From NCBI GenBank assembly GCA_007449985.2, contig VIIQ02000593.1, positions 434,001-498,000 on the forward strand: DNA of 64,000 nucleotides. Reading direction: 5' to 3'. Under the pieces are notes generated by a model that searched no databases, was not told the origin of the DNA, and saw only the letters and a list, made by a program, of their open reading frames with translations. Shown in pieces: positions 10,701 through 23,500 of the stretch. Source of the DNA: Desmodesmus armatus (lineage: Eukaryota; Chlorophyta; Chlorophyceae; Sphaeropleales; Scenedesmaceae). Made by a program: the position numbers and the translations under genes. Position 1 is the stretch's first letter, and every line of letters begins with the position of its first letter.

Positions 10701-13700
10701 CTGCTGCTGTCGCGCCTGCCTGCGTGAGCCCATTTGCTAGCAGGCCGCCTGCTGCTGCTGGGCTGCTGCCTGCTGCTGCCATTACAGCCTGGAGCTTGCC
10801 GGCTGCAAACTGCAGAGCCTCAGGGAAGGCCAGCTTTGCAGTGTTCCTGAACAGGGACAGCAGCTCCTTTCGCTGCTCCTCAACATCAAACTGCTCCTCC
10901 CTGGCTGCTTGAAAGGCTGCATCCGACATGCGCGCTGTCCTGCTGCCGAAGTTGCTGGCGAGCCCAGAGGCGGCTGCTACATCGCTGCTGCTGCTGCTGC
11001 CGTTGCTGGTGCTGGAGGAGGGGTACTGCTCATCCTCATTTGCACCGCTGTCTGGGTACCGTGCTGCTGCTGCAACGCCCTCGAAAACAGCCTGCAGCAG
11101 ATAGCCAGGAGGCAGCAACAGTGATGACTGCAGCAAGCCAGCCAAGTCGTGCAGCTTCCCAGCAGGGCTTGCTGGCTTCAATTCACCACCATTGCTATGC
11201 AAAGAAAGTGTGAAAGACACATGCATGGAGTCACACAAATGTGGTGAAGTGCCCCAGGGCACGCACGCTCAGGGCAGGCAACTGCAGCCCGCACACGTGC
11301 GCAGTCAGCCAGCGCCCTTGCCACTTAGAGTCAACACCACGCCCTGCAACCCACCTGCACGTGCATCTGCACACTGGCCGGCAGCTGCTCGCCCCGCTTC
11401 ACCAGCGCCCGCAAACGTGCCACATACGCGCTGATGAACGACAGCAGCGGCATGCTGATGGTTTCTAGGCCGCTGCTGAACGCGTTGAGGGCGGCGCGCG
11501 TGAGGGACTCCAGCAGCTGGTTGGCTGTGGTGGCTGCCATGCTCGCCTCCCTGCTGGCATCATCATTCACACCAAGGCCTATTGTGTTGAAGCTGATCAC
11601 GACTGCACAGCAGCACAGGACGCGGCACAGAGAGGCAGTGAGGATGTTGTCAGGCCATGTGGTGATCGCATGATGCAGCTGGTGATGATACATAGCAACA
11701 GCAATGTGCTGATTCACATGCCGGTTGCCATGCAAACACATGTGTGCAGCATCACCAGCGATACAGCATCCAACCTGTGGCAGCTAAACCTGCTTGACGC
11801 GACTGTCGTCTATGCCCTGGCAAGCTGCTATCCCAGCCTAGGTAGGCTGTGCTCACCATTTTCAATCCGTTTCAACGCGTCCATCACCTCCCCCGCTAGG
11901 ATAGCCAGCAGCTTGGCATACTTTGCCAGGAGCTCCTCATCCTGCGCCAACTGCTGCCCTGCAGCCGCCGCACCATTGCTGCCACTGCTGCCGGCAGCAG
12001 TACCTCTGCTGCCCGCTGCTGCCGCTGCCTTGCTTGCGCCTGCTGCCATGACGAGGTTTGTGCTGAGGCGTTCACAAGCCTCAACAACCTTCAGCTGCTG
12101 CACGAGGGTGATCTTGGCTGTGGGCTCCATGCGTTTGGAGACGATCTCGATCAGCACGTCTGTTGCTGCACAGCGCAGTCCTGTATGAGAGCAGTCCAAG
12201 AGGTCGCCCAGCAAGGGGATGAACCTGCAGGAGGAGCAGACCCAGTCAAAAAACACAGCACGTGTCAGTACCCCGCTGCAACCACCTGCGCAGACAGTGT
12301 GAGGTTGCTTGGTCGCTGGCGATGCAGGGCAAGCCGCTTCCCAGGCTTTGAGAAGCATGCACGGATGTGTCAGTCCCCTACTGCAGCCCCAGTCCTGCAC
12401 TGCAGTGTCCTACTATACCTGCACCCAGCACACAAGCAACCGCCAGACAACAGCCTGAAAGTAAAATCAACTGTTGCACTGCAGAAACCTGCTGAAGCTG
12501 CACAGGTTCTAGTAATACTTCGTGTGAGAGCCACCTTCCCCAGTCCACTCACTTGTCATTTGCCACCAAGCCAATGTCCATCCAGTGGACGTAGCGAGCG
12601 CAGCTGCTGAGGACAAAGGCTGCAAGATCTGGCCTGCTGGTCCTGTACAGCTGCGTGAGGCTGTACCAGGTGGCTGCCACCTCGCTGATGCAGCTCTCAC
12701 GCATGCTGTCCTTCACATGCATACTCAGCTTGGTCTCCTCCCCAGACCTGCAGGACAACATATGACGTCAGCACACACAGCAGCATCAGCACACCAAGCA
12801 GCAGAAGTTGTGACTCAGGAAAAGTCAGGACTAGCCAGCCAACAGCGCTGCTGCCTTGTGCCTGACCATACAAACCTGCTGGGATGCACTGTGGGATGGA
12901 ACAGTCGTGGAACAAGTTGATTCAACCACATGCCACTAGTGAATTACAGCACTGACAGACACCACAAAGCGTTCTCATGCATAGCTTATTCGAGCTCGTT
13001 CCAGTCGTGCCAGGAGAACCCAGGGTCCATGCCTACATACAACCCGAAGACTATCATCAGATAGCTCTGCGCACCTGGGTATCTCCAGGCTGATGATGTC
13101 CTCGTCCACTGAGACCATGATGCGCCCAAACATGTCAGCAAGGCCAGGACCACTGCCAGCAGCAGCACACAGCTCCCTGCACCCCAGCAACAGCCCGCGT
13201 CATGTGAGCAGTCACACATACTTCGTTGTCAGACACAACAGCCAGGCCAGGCCAACTGCTGAATTGCATGCAATACACAAGCAAGCGCAGCTCAGCACAG
13301 CAACTACTCAACATTCCAGCACGGTTGCCCAGCTGCTGACCTGAAAAAGTTGGGCCAGACTGTGGGGTATTCTGCCTTCACCACACCCACGATAGCCTGT
13401 GCCAGCTTGTTGCGCAGGAAGGGCGGCAGAGCCTGCTGCTCAACGGTGCAGTCCTGCTGCAGCCATGTCAGCAGAGAGCCCTTGATCTGCAGAACAGCAG
13501 CGACATTGCACGTGTGACAAAGCATAGCAAGGTGGTTTTGACAAGGAATGCTGTCGGGTCGAGGAAGCAGACAGCTGAAACTGTGCTGGTCGCTATCAGC
13601 ACAGCGTCTGCAGCTGCTGCAAGACCATTGCTGTGCCTGATCAGGACTACTGTTGGCTCAACCGCCTGGTCCTGCCAGACTGCTGCGGAGATACAGCTTT

Positions 13701-14523
13701 CTTGCTTCATAAGCAGCTGCTTGGCACTGCACTGCGGCAGTCCTGCCTAGTGCAGCTGCTAGGTCTGCTGCTGCTGTCTGCCTGTGCTGCTCACCGCCTG
13801 CTGTGCTCCTGCATCCAGCTGCTGGTAGCATGCATTGATGATCTGCATGGAAGCAGCACGCAGCAGGCATGACATTAGGAAGGCGGTTTCATGCCTGCAA
13901 CACTGCATGTACAAGATAACCTTGCATCATGCATCATGATGCATGGATCATGCTGCTCAGGCATGATGCTGCAGTCCACTGCAAAGACAGACAGACAGAT
14001 GTGTTGCTGTAACGGGAAATGATGCTGATGATTGATGCCCGGCACAGTTGCTGCAGCAGCTGCTGCATGGATGCTGGAGCTAACTATGCTGGGAGCTGCC
14101 TAGTTCCTGGAAGTGACCGTGTGCAATGCTCCTACCTCCTCCAGTGTTTGCAGGCACCAGAACTTGACCTCTGGGTACAGGGATGACCTGAACCGCTCCA
14201 CACACAGCTTCCAGCAGTCACTGGACTGCTTGATGTTTGCAACATATGCTTCTGCTCGCTCCTGCACACACACCACACACACATCAAGTCATCACACTAG
14301 GCTTTGCAACATGCGGCAACAGCATAAGCAACAGGGAGACTTCACAGGCATATGCAACCGCCGAACTGCTGCTGCCGCTGCTGCTTGTTGTGGCCCCTGC
14401 CTCCATGTGCACATCTAGAGCCTCATGCAACACCCTCAGCACAGAACACACCTTGAGCGAGGGCTCGATGCTGCCCCCATAGTTGAAGGTGATGAGGACA
14501 GCCTTTTCAAAGTCGTCTGCCAT
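7781..14523 (-). CDS. XPOT: Exportin-T (tRNA nuclear export receptor; PAUSED/LOS1 family)
   Basis: Karyopherin-beta that exports tRNA from the nucleus with Ran-GTP. Twelve exons read right to left: 14452-14523, 14136-14261, 13795-13842, 13341-13486, 13075-13176, 12553-12747, 11857-12224, 11355-11578, 9912-11175, 9223-9525, 8556-8878, 7781-8202. Phases agree at every junction, and with a 41-nt segment in the last exon removed the protein is about 1183 residues (human 962). Recognisable blocks in order are SSDCWKLCVERF, LPPFLRNKLAQAI, VSVDEDIISLEIPR, VKDSMRESCISEVAATWY, MDIGLVANDKFIPLL, then GLGHSSPTVATRAAYLLSR and RFIAFLHRMVESLQSAVLP. The extra length is mainly Ala/Ser/Gly loops in exons 7 and 9. 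The acceptor of exon 9 (about 11176) is the least certain. See findings for the apparent frame change at 7919-7959. Confidence 0.93.
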
Positions 14524-16535
14524 GGTTACAGATCATGTGCTGCACTCCCGTCCCGTTCCGGCAAAGGCTGATACCCTTGCCTGCAGAAGTTGCTATTCCA
14601 TTCGGTGTACGATAATTCCTGCTGGGGCGCTGCCAACGAGAGCTGAGGTGCGCGGCTGGCTGGTGAGCTGCTGTAACAGGCTGGAACTTGTAGTCTGGTC
14701 TCTTCGCAGATGGAGCAGCGTGACTTGATTGTAACACACCATCGTTCGCTTCTAGCAGCAACGCAGCACCGCCAGCCACCTCAGCAGAATGACTAACAGT
14801 TTGTGGGACCTTTGACCCACCAACAGGTTCCTCAGCAATCCCAATGCCGATGCAAGCCCTGTAACCTACTAAGGTAGACAAGAGTTAACTGCAGACCTGT
14901 CCTTAGACCAATCAGGCAATCAGGTTAGCTGGGTGGAGGCTGTATGGGAGAACCAAGGGTAGGGTGGAAGGAGGTGGATGGGGTGCTGGTATAGCACCGC
15001 CATGCAACAGTGTCCGCTGTCTTATGAGACCAAACACTCAAAAGGCATGGTGGACAGGTGCATGTGCTGTTGGGCGACTTGAATTGACAGCAGGCCTCAA
15101 GGTCTTTGCTGGCTGCAATGATTCTGGTGCCATACAGCTGGCCGGGCCGTGCAGTACAACAAGTGCCCAGCACACCAGACGTGAGCTCACTCGACCGACA
15201 ATCAATATACAGTTTTCTAGCACAGTGCAGGTCGTTTGCACATGAAAAACATTCTTCAGGTGCCAAATAGCACCACCAGGCAGACGTCTGGGAAGGCCTG
15301 TTCAACAGAACCCCAACAGCCTGCATCACAACATCGTGGAGAGCACCAGCAAGGGACTGCTGCGGCGTCGGCAACCAGCTCACTCCTTCGTTTTGCCCTT
15401 TCCTCTCAGTCGTGACGACATCATCTCATACAACTGGCATGCCAGCCCCATCCTGCCTCCCTCCTTCTAACAAGGCAGAGTGCCCGGCACATGATGTGCA
15501 CCACTCAGCATCCCTGGGTGCACCCTCACGGTGTTGCAGATGGATGGCTGTGGGGGTGACTCAGGTACCTCTGCCCTGTGCTGAGCACACCATCACAATG
15601 CTGCTGAGAAAAAAAGTTTGCTTGTTGTGAAACGGCACCCCCTCTGTGAGGTTGACAGCGGTGATCAACAGGTGAAGCGGCTCCGGTGCCAAACGTTGCT
15701 GCCCTGCGGGTAGAGCAATGTTCTGCATGAACGCTGGGCACAAGTCTGGCCGGCTGTGGAGAGCATGCCTGGAGAGTAAGGCATACAAGCACCTGCCTTC
15801 TGAATGTGTGGCCAGCTGGTGAGCTCCGCCCGCCTGCTATTTCCACGACAGAGAGCATGCAAGCAGCCTGTATGCTGGCATGCATGTATCTGCTCTGGGC
15901 TATGGGTGCAGTTCTCAGCTTTCAAGTATTGAATTGTCTTGCAGCTCCTTCATCTGCCGTCTACAAAGGGGCGTACATATTGCGTACATCACTGATGAAT
16001 GACGGATGCTCAGCTGCTGGTGCCTTCCTTCCCGGCCTGCGCAGCTGCTGGTGATGCCCAAAAAGCCCCATGCTGCAACCGCCTGCGGCGATGGAAGAAG
16101 TGGGCCTTCCTCAACAGTGGAGCTGTGAAGGTTAGCAGGGGATGGCAGGGCAGCACATGCGTCGGGTACATTGGACTTGCAATTTTTGGCATGCTCTGCC
16201 TACAGTACGGACTGGCAGTTTACAATGGGTACACAACCAACACTACATTGCCTTACAGCCAGGTGAACTGAGTTGGTGGAAAGTGTGACAAGATGACCAA
16301 CCGTCACAGAGCGGGAAAAGTGTGGTGCACCTGCCACAGCACAGCAAGCGCACAGCTGAATCACAAAGGTACAGTTTCAACATTGTATATGGTGTATAGG
16401 TGTGCATATAGACAACGGAGGCCGATGATGTGGCGATAGCAGAAAGGGCAGTTCCTGAACGCTCGCTGAAAGCTGTACAGCTCCATTATAGTATTGAGAA
16501 TAGTATTGGGGTCTCCACCATCGTGATCAGGGGCC
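14524..16535. other. Intergenic region with weak coding traces
   Basis: No gene is firmly supported. On the minus strand, about 15600-15780 encodes a segment with coding character (PAFMQNIALPAGQQRLAPEP, then LHLLITAVNLTEGVPFHNKQ). A second open segment at about 15240-15400 contains LAGALHDVVMQAVGVLLN. They could be exons of a small unidentified minus-strand gene. On the plus strand a 90-codon frame, 15999-16271, has one possible membrane segment (GYIGLAIFGMLCLQYGLAV). Neither could be tied to a family or to a full splice model. Confidence 0.3.
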
Positions 16536-19500
16536 ATGACATCCCTGCTGAGCGCGCGTGGCGGTGGGGTGGGCCTTGGACAGTTTGCTGGACTGTGTGA
16601 CACAGGAGCTATCTGGCAGCTTGAAGACCATCTAAAGCAATGCATCCATTCCCGCGATTACGGAGCGGCATCGCATGTGGATGCTCAGATACAGCACTTG
16701 AAGCAGCAGCAAGAAGGGCATGCCCTTGAGGTGGGTTGAAGGTCACAACAAGTCTGTTGGCACTACAGTACTGCATCTGACAAATGTGTTGGTGCTGCCC
16801 AGCAATGGATGTGCAAAAATGCCTTTGGGTTTCAATTGCCAATTCCTGCATCATATCCCTCACAGCCGATGCATCACCGGCCGGCCATGGCTCTGCACCT
16901 TATTTCGGCCCAGGCTGTGGGCACAATTTGGAAGCCCTTGAAACCTGCCAAACATATCAGTCCCTGCAATTCCTGTGCCCTTGCAGACCCTTGCCGCACA
17001 GCAGGCGGAGGACCGTGCCGGTAATGAAGCAGCCTTTGCGCAAGCACGCCAGGAGCTGGCTCAGAAATGGCAGGAGCGCATGTCACACATGCAGGAGCAG
17101 CTGATGATCAACCGGCAGCAGCTGCTGGCAAGGCATGAGGAGGAGACTGCAAGCCTGCTGGTGAGCTTTGGTGCTGACAGCGCATTGACGTATCCTGACT
17201 TGGCTTTGCCTGGGGTTAGGAGGCGTGACGCTGTGTCAACTTTGCTGTGGTAGACATCTAGATCTTATGGAGTGTGCACAGTCAAGGAGGGACCTGGACT
17301 GAGTTGTCTGTGCTGACTCCCAGACCAAGAATTGCTGTGACCCCGTTGACAACTCTCGTCGCATGCTGTGCTGTGCTGCAGGCTGCGCAGATGAACACTC
17401 CAGCACGGCCCCGGTTCACCCCTCAGCTTCTCAACATGCGCCGCGTGGAGCGCAACCTAGCAGAGCAGAGAAACTTCTCAAAGGCCAACAAGGTAAGCAC
17501 AAATGGCTTCCACTGGTGTGCGCACAGCAGGCTGCTGTGCGCACACCAGTGAAGCTCACCACACTGTGCTGGACCCAGTAATGTGGTTGGTGGTAGGTGC
17601 GTAGGTCTTGTCTGCCCTGCCCTGTCCTGTCCAATCCTGCCCACCTCACGCAATGAAGCAGCATCACATCAAGCCTAGTAGCCACTCATCTACAGTTTGC
17701 TTCCATTGATTAGCAAAAGGGGCAGCAGGACTGCACAACGACCGCCCTGCAGCCACTATCACTGCAGAACACCAACAAGTAGATTGCCAACGCACATTTT
17801 GCTGTGCCGTGTGTGCTGGTCTCATTGGTCCACCAGGTGAAGCAGCAGGCTGGCCAGCAGGAGCTGCTGGAGCTGCAGTGCTGGGACGCAGAGAAGCTGG
17901 GCAAGTGGGAGCTGGAACGTGCAGGACTGGCAGCTCAGCACGCGCGCGAGCAGGCTGCTGCAGACAAGAAGGTGGCCTCAGCAATGCTGGAGGCGCAGCT
18001 GGTGCAGCAGCAGGAGCTGGAGCAGCTCACACGGCGCTTTCAGGTGGGTGCTTGCAGGCAGACAGAAGGGAACTTTGATTATTGCCGGTTGATGCACTGA
18101 GTTTGATCCTATTTTACATAGATGAGACTGCATCGATGCAGGGATACCCCTAGCATGTTTTGCAGGGTCTTGCATCGTATGTGCCACTGGGCTGGATGCT
18201 GCCATGTCACTAAAAGTCCATGCTTGCTTTCCTGAGTGTTTGCCCCGCTTGTCTGTTCTGCTGCTACAGGCTGCACAGCTAGCCATGTCCCGCACACATG
18301 CCGCGCAGCAAGTCAAGGCTGCCACCATCCTGCGCAGCACCCTGGCCATCCCACGGGCCTCCTCCCTGATGTCCCTCCCCAGCTTCAACACCTCCCTGGC
18401 CCCACCCCGCGGCCTCGTCGCCCCTCTACCACTCAACCCTGCAGAGACCTGCCGCCCGGCGCACCTCTTCGAAGAGACTCTGCCACCAGCCCCCAACCAG
18501 GGTGCAGTGCAGCCCCTCATGCCCACCCTACTGGCAGGTACCCCCGGCTTCAACGACGGGCCGGTCACTTCACAGTACGGTTCCTACCACAAGGGCGGCC
18601 TAGGGGTAAACCCCAGCAGCAGCAGCCTAGCGAACGGCAGGGGCGGCAGCCCGACGCGCTGCGCACAGGGCATGTATGCTCGCAACGTGTCCACGCCGCG
18701 TGGTGGCGGCCGCGCAGCGCAGGACGGCATGCAGTGGGGAGGCGGCAGCATTCTGACCAGCGGCAACCCCAACCTGTTGGCCAGGGGGGGCCCAAATGCA
18801 CCTCAGCCGGGGGGCGGCAGCAGGGGTGGCAGCCCCACACGCAGCATGCAGCCGATGAGTCATCAGCACGGCCCAAACAGCAGCTCCAGCAGCAGGGCAG
18901 CCGCCAGTCCTGCCAGGAACATCCAGCCGGTGAGTCAGGTGGCCGCTGCATACGGCAGCAGCAGCAGCCACGAGCGTTGCGCAAGCCCAATCAAGGGCGC
19001 GCGCAGGGCCCCTGACACCTTCAGTCCTGCAGCCCCCAGCACGCCTGTCCCAGGCCCTAGCCCTCCTACCTCAGGTGCAAACAGGGCAGCGCTCAGCCCC
19101 AACAGAGCTGGTAGCCCCAGCCGCATGCCCCACCCACCGTGTCCGTGTCCTCCCAGCAGTGGCAGCAGCGACAGGCCCCACAGTCCTGCAGTACGCATCC
19201 GGGCGAGGTCACCACAAAAGGCCCCTGCAGGAGCGGCAGCAAACACAGCATGCGCTCCATCCAGCGTCATGATGGCACCCAGCATTGCCCGCTTCCACAG
19301 CCCCTCGAGGGGCAGGCCAGCGCCACCAATGCAGGCGCAGGCAGGCAGGCTGGAGGCAGCATCAGCACCAGTAGCACAAGGCCCCTACGCAGTACCTCAG
19401 CCTCAGCTGGTGCACCTTGCCAGCAGGAAGGGTGCAGGAGGGCCCCTGGGGGTAGCCAGGATGAGTGATGGCATGATGGGTGCAGGGCTGGCCTCCCTCC

Positions 19501-20051
19501 AGGTTGGGCCAGCACAGCAGCACCTGCCTGAGCCGCCAGCGCCAAAGGCGGAGCTCAGTTCTGAGCAGAAGCAGTGGCTAGGGCAGAACATGCAGAGGCT
19601 GCAGTCCATGGTTAATGGCTTGGACGTTTCTGAGGACTGCTTGTCACCACCTTCGGCCCCTATGCAGGTGCCAGCAGCAGCCTCAGCTGCTGCGGCCGTG
19701 CAGCCCCTGTGCCAGGCTGTGCAGGAGCCAGCATCAGTAGAAACTGGTGCTGCAGGGACAGTGCAGGCCGTCTGCAGTGACAGGGATGACTCTTTGGCGG
19801 CAGCCTTCGTCAAGCAGCAGCGCCTGTTGGAGGAGCAGGAGCAGCAGGCACAGGCTGAGGCAGCGGCTGCAGCAGACGCAGCGGCACTGCAGCAGTATGA
19901 CAGGCTGGCGCAGGAGGCTGTGGCTCAGCCCTCAGAGGAGGTAGAGGCAGCAGCAGGGGTGCTGCAGCAGCAGGTGGCACCAGGGTTCTCTGCTGCGGGG
20001 GTGGATGAGCTGGTTGAGACCGTTGCAGCTTGGGCGGGTGGTGACCACTAG
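16536..20051 (+). CDS. Coiled-coil protein with a long Ser-Pro-Arg-rich C-terminal tail
   Basis: Five exons (16536-16730, 16987-17160, 17382-17492, 17837-18043, 18270-20051) join in phase 0 throughout, giving about 822 residues. Residues 1-230 are mostly charged helix: QLEDHLKQCIHSRDYGAASH, FTPQLLNMRRVERNLAEQRN, and KQQAGQQELLELQCWDAEKL. This pattern is found in conserved protist/algal coiled-coil proteins, but I cannot name the family. Residues about 230-640 are low complexity, with many S-P-x-R/K or S/A-P-x-R motifs (SPTR, ASPARN, SPNRAGSPSR, RARSPQKA, FHSPSRGR), resembling microtubule-associated or proline-directed-kinase substrate regions. The C-terminal 200 residues include a Gln/Ala coiled coil. 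A cytoskeletal or ciliary role is an inference from composition only. Confidence 0.75.
17505..17556. repeat. Short perfect foldback in intron 3
   Basis: Arms at 17511-17530 and 17532-17551 are exact reverse complements separated by one base. A single bulge allows pairing to extend by about five more bases on each side. It lies 18 bp after the donor of intron 3 of the coiled-coil gene. Confidence 0.85.
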
Positions 20052-20539
20052 CCCTGCAGCTCCAGGCGGTTCTTGGTCCAGTTTTGTGTACAGCAAGTGT
20101 GCAGTATACTGCATTGGTGTGGACATTCGCACCAGTCACTGGCGCTGCTGCTGGCTTCTTTCTTCTGTCTTGAACCAATTGCGTCAGGTGTAAGCAGCAA
20201 TGCACTGCTTCAGGTGTAAGCAGCAATGCACTGCTTTTTTGGTTGGCAGCACCTGCCCCATCTTTTTGTGTGTGTTGCTGGGCTTGCTTCAGCAGTTTGA
20301 TGGCCTGGATGAGAGGTTGCAGGGCACATGTGGGGCCCACCAACTGCCACAGTTTGAAACGGTCCGAGTCAGCAAGCACTATCACGGTCAAGTGGCACGT
20401 GGCATTCAGTGCAACACTGTGAGGTGTTTGTCGCTTGTAGATGTGGCAGAATGGGTGTAAATCGTACTGGTGCCGAATCTTGCAAGCATTTGCTGATCAA
20501 CCAGATCCCGTTTCGGCGAAGTGATGGCGCATAAAGCCA
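20052..20539. other. Intergenic flank, with a 26-bp perfect tandem duplication
   Basis: 3' flank of the coiled-coil gene and 5' flank of the channel gene. A 26-bp unit (20185-20210) is repeated exactly at 20211-20236. No gene is supported. Confidence 0.6.
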
Positions 20540-23500
20540 ATGGGCTTTGCAACACGTACCTATCCTCCTTTATGCCTTCAACATTCCCATAACCATCTAC
20601 TCAGGCCTCCTGTGGTGAGCTAGACGGGCTCAGGGGGGCGACTAGGGCTGCAGTACTGCTCCATGACTGAAAGCTCGCATATTTCGCTTCACAGGCTACA
20701 CCACGGCGGCTGAGGCTGCAACGCGGATCCAGGCCACCCACAACATCAGCACCAGCAGCATCAGGGGCAGCTGGGTGGCGCAGCAGAGACCCATATGACA
20801 GTGAAAACACACCGCGCGCTGACAACACACATGCAGCAGCAACACCTACCCATTCCAGCGCTCTGCTCGTGCATCCCTTGGCAACAGCACTCGCAACTAT
20901 CCTGCTGGCAGCCCGCGATGCAGCAGCTGGGGCTGCAGCAGGGTTCAGGTCAACTGCACGGCGCATTGCGCGAATGCAAGTGTGGCTGGGCAGGCCTGAG
21001 GCGCTACTGTTCAGAGAGGGATGCCAGCTGCTTGCCTGCATGGTCTTCATACTGCTCTATGTCTGGAGGTATGCTGCAGGCGTGATTGCAAGCTGCAGCA
21101 GCAGGGCGTTGATGGGGGCCGGGTGCACATTCTTGGCAGCTGCTTATAGGGAGCATGTCGTCAGGACGCACCAACACAGCAGTGTGTGACTTGAGCATCT
21201 GCAATGCACAGCCTGCAGTGCTAAGTGCAGGCAGCAATATGAGCATGTGTGAAGCACCAGGCTGTTCTGCATTCAAAAGGCAGGTGGAGCGGCTTGCGCG
21301 TGCTTTGTGATTGTGAGCAATGCATCAGCAATTAACCCTCCCAAGATGCAATGCACCTGAAAGGTTGGACAGCAGTACACAGCTTTTAAGGATGCCACAT
21401 GAAGCTGTTGCCTAGCAAGTGCCGCTCACTTGCTCCGTTGAGAAATGTATGTGTTCCTGTTGCTGGCGGTATGTGCTGTGCCTGCCTCCTGCAGCACCTA
21501 CACCCCTGTGGTGCCTGGCAGTGGCCGCTGGTGGCTCGACCTGCTGCTGTCAGCACTCTTTGCAGCAGACTACGTGCACAGGACCATGGTGTGTGCTCCT
21601 GCGCCTGTGCTGTTGATGCGCAATCTCGGCGCTCGAAGCACAATTGCAATGTGGTGGTGGCAGCACAGTCACCTTGTAGTTGCCTTGCAATCAAGCCCGA
21701 CCAACAGCTGTTTGAGTCGGCAGGTATTTGCTCACAAGCCGCATGGTCCAACACATACCGCCGGCAGCGCGCTTGAAGCAGCCTAGTCTTTTTCAACGAA
21801 GCAAAGCACACTGTCCTATACCTGCATTAGTACCGGCATGACACACACAAATGTAGATGCTCCTCACAAGGTATGTGGCTGTTCATGGTCCTGTGCTGCT
21901 GCCGCAGACTACTTCACGACACCCTGTGCTGGCGGCGCTGCACCCCCTGGCGCTCATAGACCTTCTCTCCTTTGCTCCCTCACTGCTGGGGGCTCTGGTG
22001 CCAAGCTACATGGCGCCCTGGGATCTGCTGGGCTGGGACCTCAGATGGTTTAGGGTTTTCAGGTGCGCAGCAGCAATAGTTGGCGGATGCATGGACAGTG
22101 TATTGCTTCTGCCTGCTCATCAACTAGAGTTGATGTGCTCGGGGCCAAGGCTGTAGGGTGGATGCTGCAGATATGACAAGACCGCAGTTGCCTGCATGCA
22201 GCAGTACGATGGTTCTGTTTGGATGCGGAGAGCAGATGGGTTTCCTGCCAGCGTGTCTGCTGTGTTGTGCACGTATTGGACAGCCTGATCTGTGATAATA
22301 GCAAACGAAATGGGCTCCTGGCCGCGGCTGCTGTTGTTGTCGTCGACATGTGTTGATGCTGCCACCAACCTGCAGAGCGCTGCGCCTTCTGCGCCTGTCG
22401 CTGCTGTCGGGCAACCTGTCAACCATGAAGACAAACCGTGAGTGTCTGTACCAGTCCGGTGCACTGACATAACAGCCAGCTAGCGCACACACTGCCGCAG
22501 CCAGCCAACCAGCCAGCCAGCCAGCCAGCCAACCAGCCAGCCAGCCTGCCAGCCAGTCAACCATACTTAGTCAGTCAGCCAGCCAGCTGCACGTGCATGT
22601 GCAGCTCTGTGTCCCGTACTGTCAGCCTGGCCGGCTTGCTGCTGGATTACGTTGGCTTCCGATATACCACACAAGGCGCTTGAGTGTTTCCGGCATACCT
22701 CACAGATCTCTTCAACAAAGCTCCTTTCCAGCAGTTGAGATGGTGCCCTGCAAGCAACCTTTCTGTGCTGAGAACCGCATGGCGCAGCGTCCTCGATGGA
22801 GACTGGCTAAGGCCTTAGCCAATCTCCCTCCAGGACGCTGCATCATGCGGTTCACAGCACAGACCAGTTTCTTGCAGGGCACCATCCATGCAACTGGGCA
22901 AGAGGCTCCACACTCAGAGACTGCACACCCGCTCTCCTGTGCACTTGCATAAGCGGGTGTCAGCGGAAACAGCACATGCGACGTTGCTCCATGTGACTCG
23001 TACTAGCACATTCAAACACTGACGTGTGCATGTGGATGTGCAGGCGGGGTTCTGATCGCCGGCAACCTCAATGTGCCTCTGGTGTGGCTGGTGGCATCCG
23101 TTGTTGCGTGGATGTTCACGTCTGCCAGCTGTGTGGCAGTGATGGAGAAAATGCCCTGGCATGATGCCCTGTACTTTGTGGGCAGTACGTTGACCACTGT
23201 TGGCTACGGAGACGTGGTGGTCACCAGCAGTATCGGTAGGTAGTCCGTCTGCAGCGCAGTGCATGTGCTGGGCAAGCCAGGGGCAAGACTCTTGCATGGA
23301 CTCATACAGACGGTCTGTACAGGGCAGTTCCTGCACGGCACTGCAAGATGGAGTGGAAGGAGATGTGTACTGATCACTGCTGAGAAGCTTCCGTGCGACA
23401 CACCCCAACTTGTCATGCCACCACTCAACCTGGATGTCCTCAATAACAGGCTTGTGCTGACACGCCCGTTGGTGCCACTTGCATGCCATAACTGCAGGTC

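Noticed and set aside
18565..19285. Several long minus-strand open frames opposite the Ser/Pro-rich exon.
   Set aside because: They are shadows of GC-rich low-complexity coding sequence; no splice sites or family motifs.
20601..21050. 149-codon open frame on the minus strand.
   Set aside because: It mirrors exon 2 of the channel gene, whose splice phases and protein match are far better supported.
22593..22975. Similar open frames on both strands (119 and 87 codons).
   Set aside because: They read the same because the DNA there is an inverted repeat inside an intron; neither is likely to be coding.
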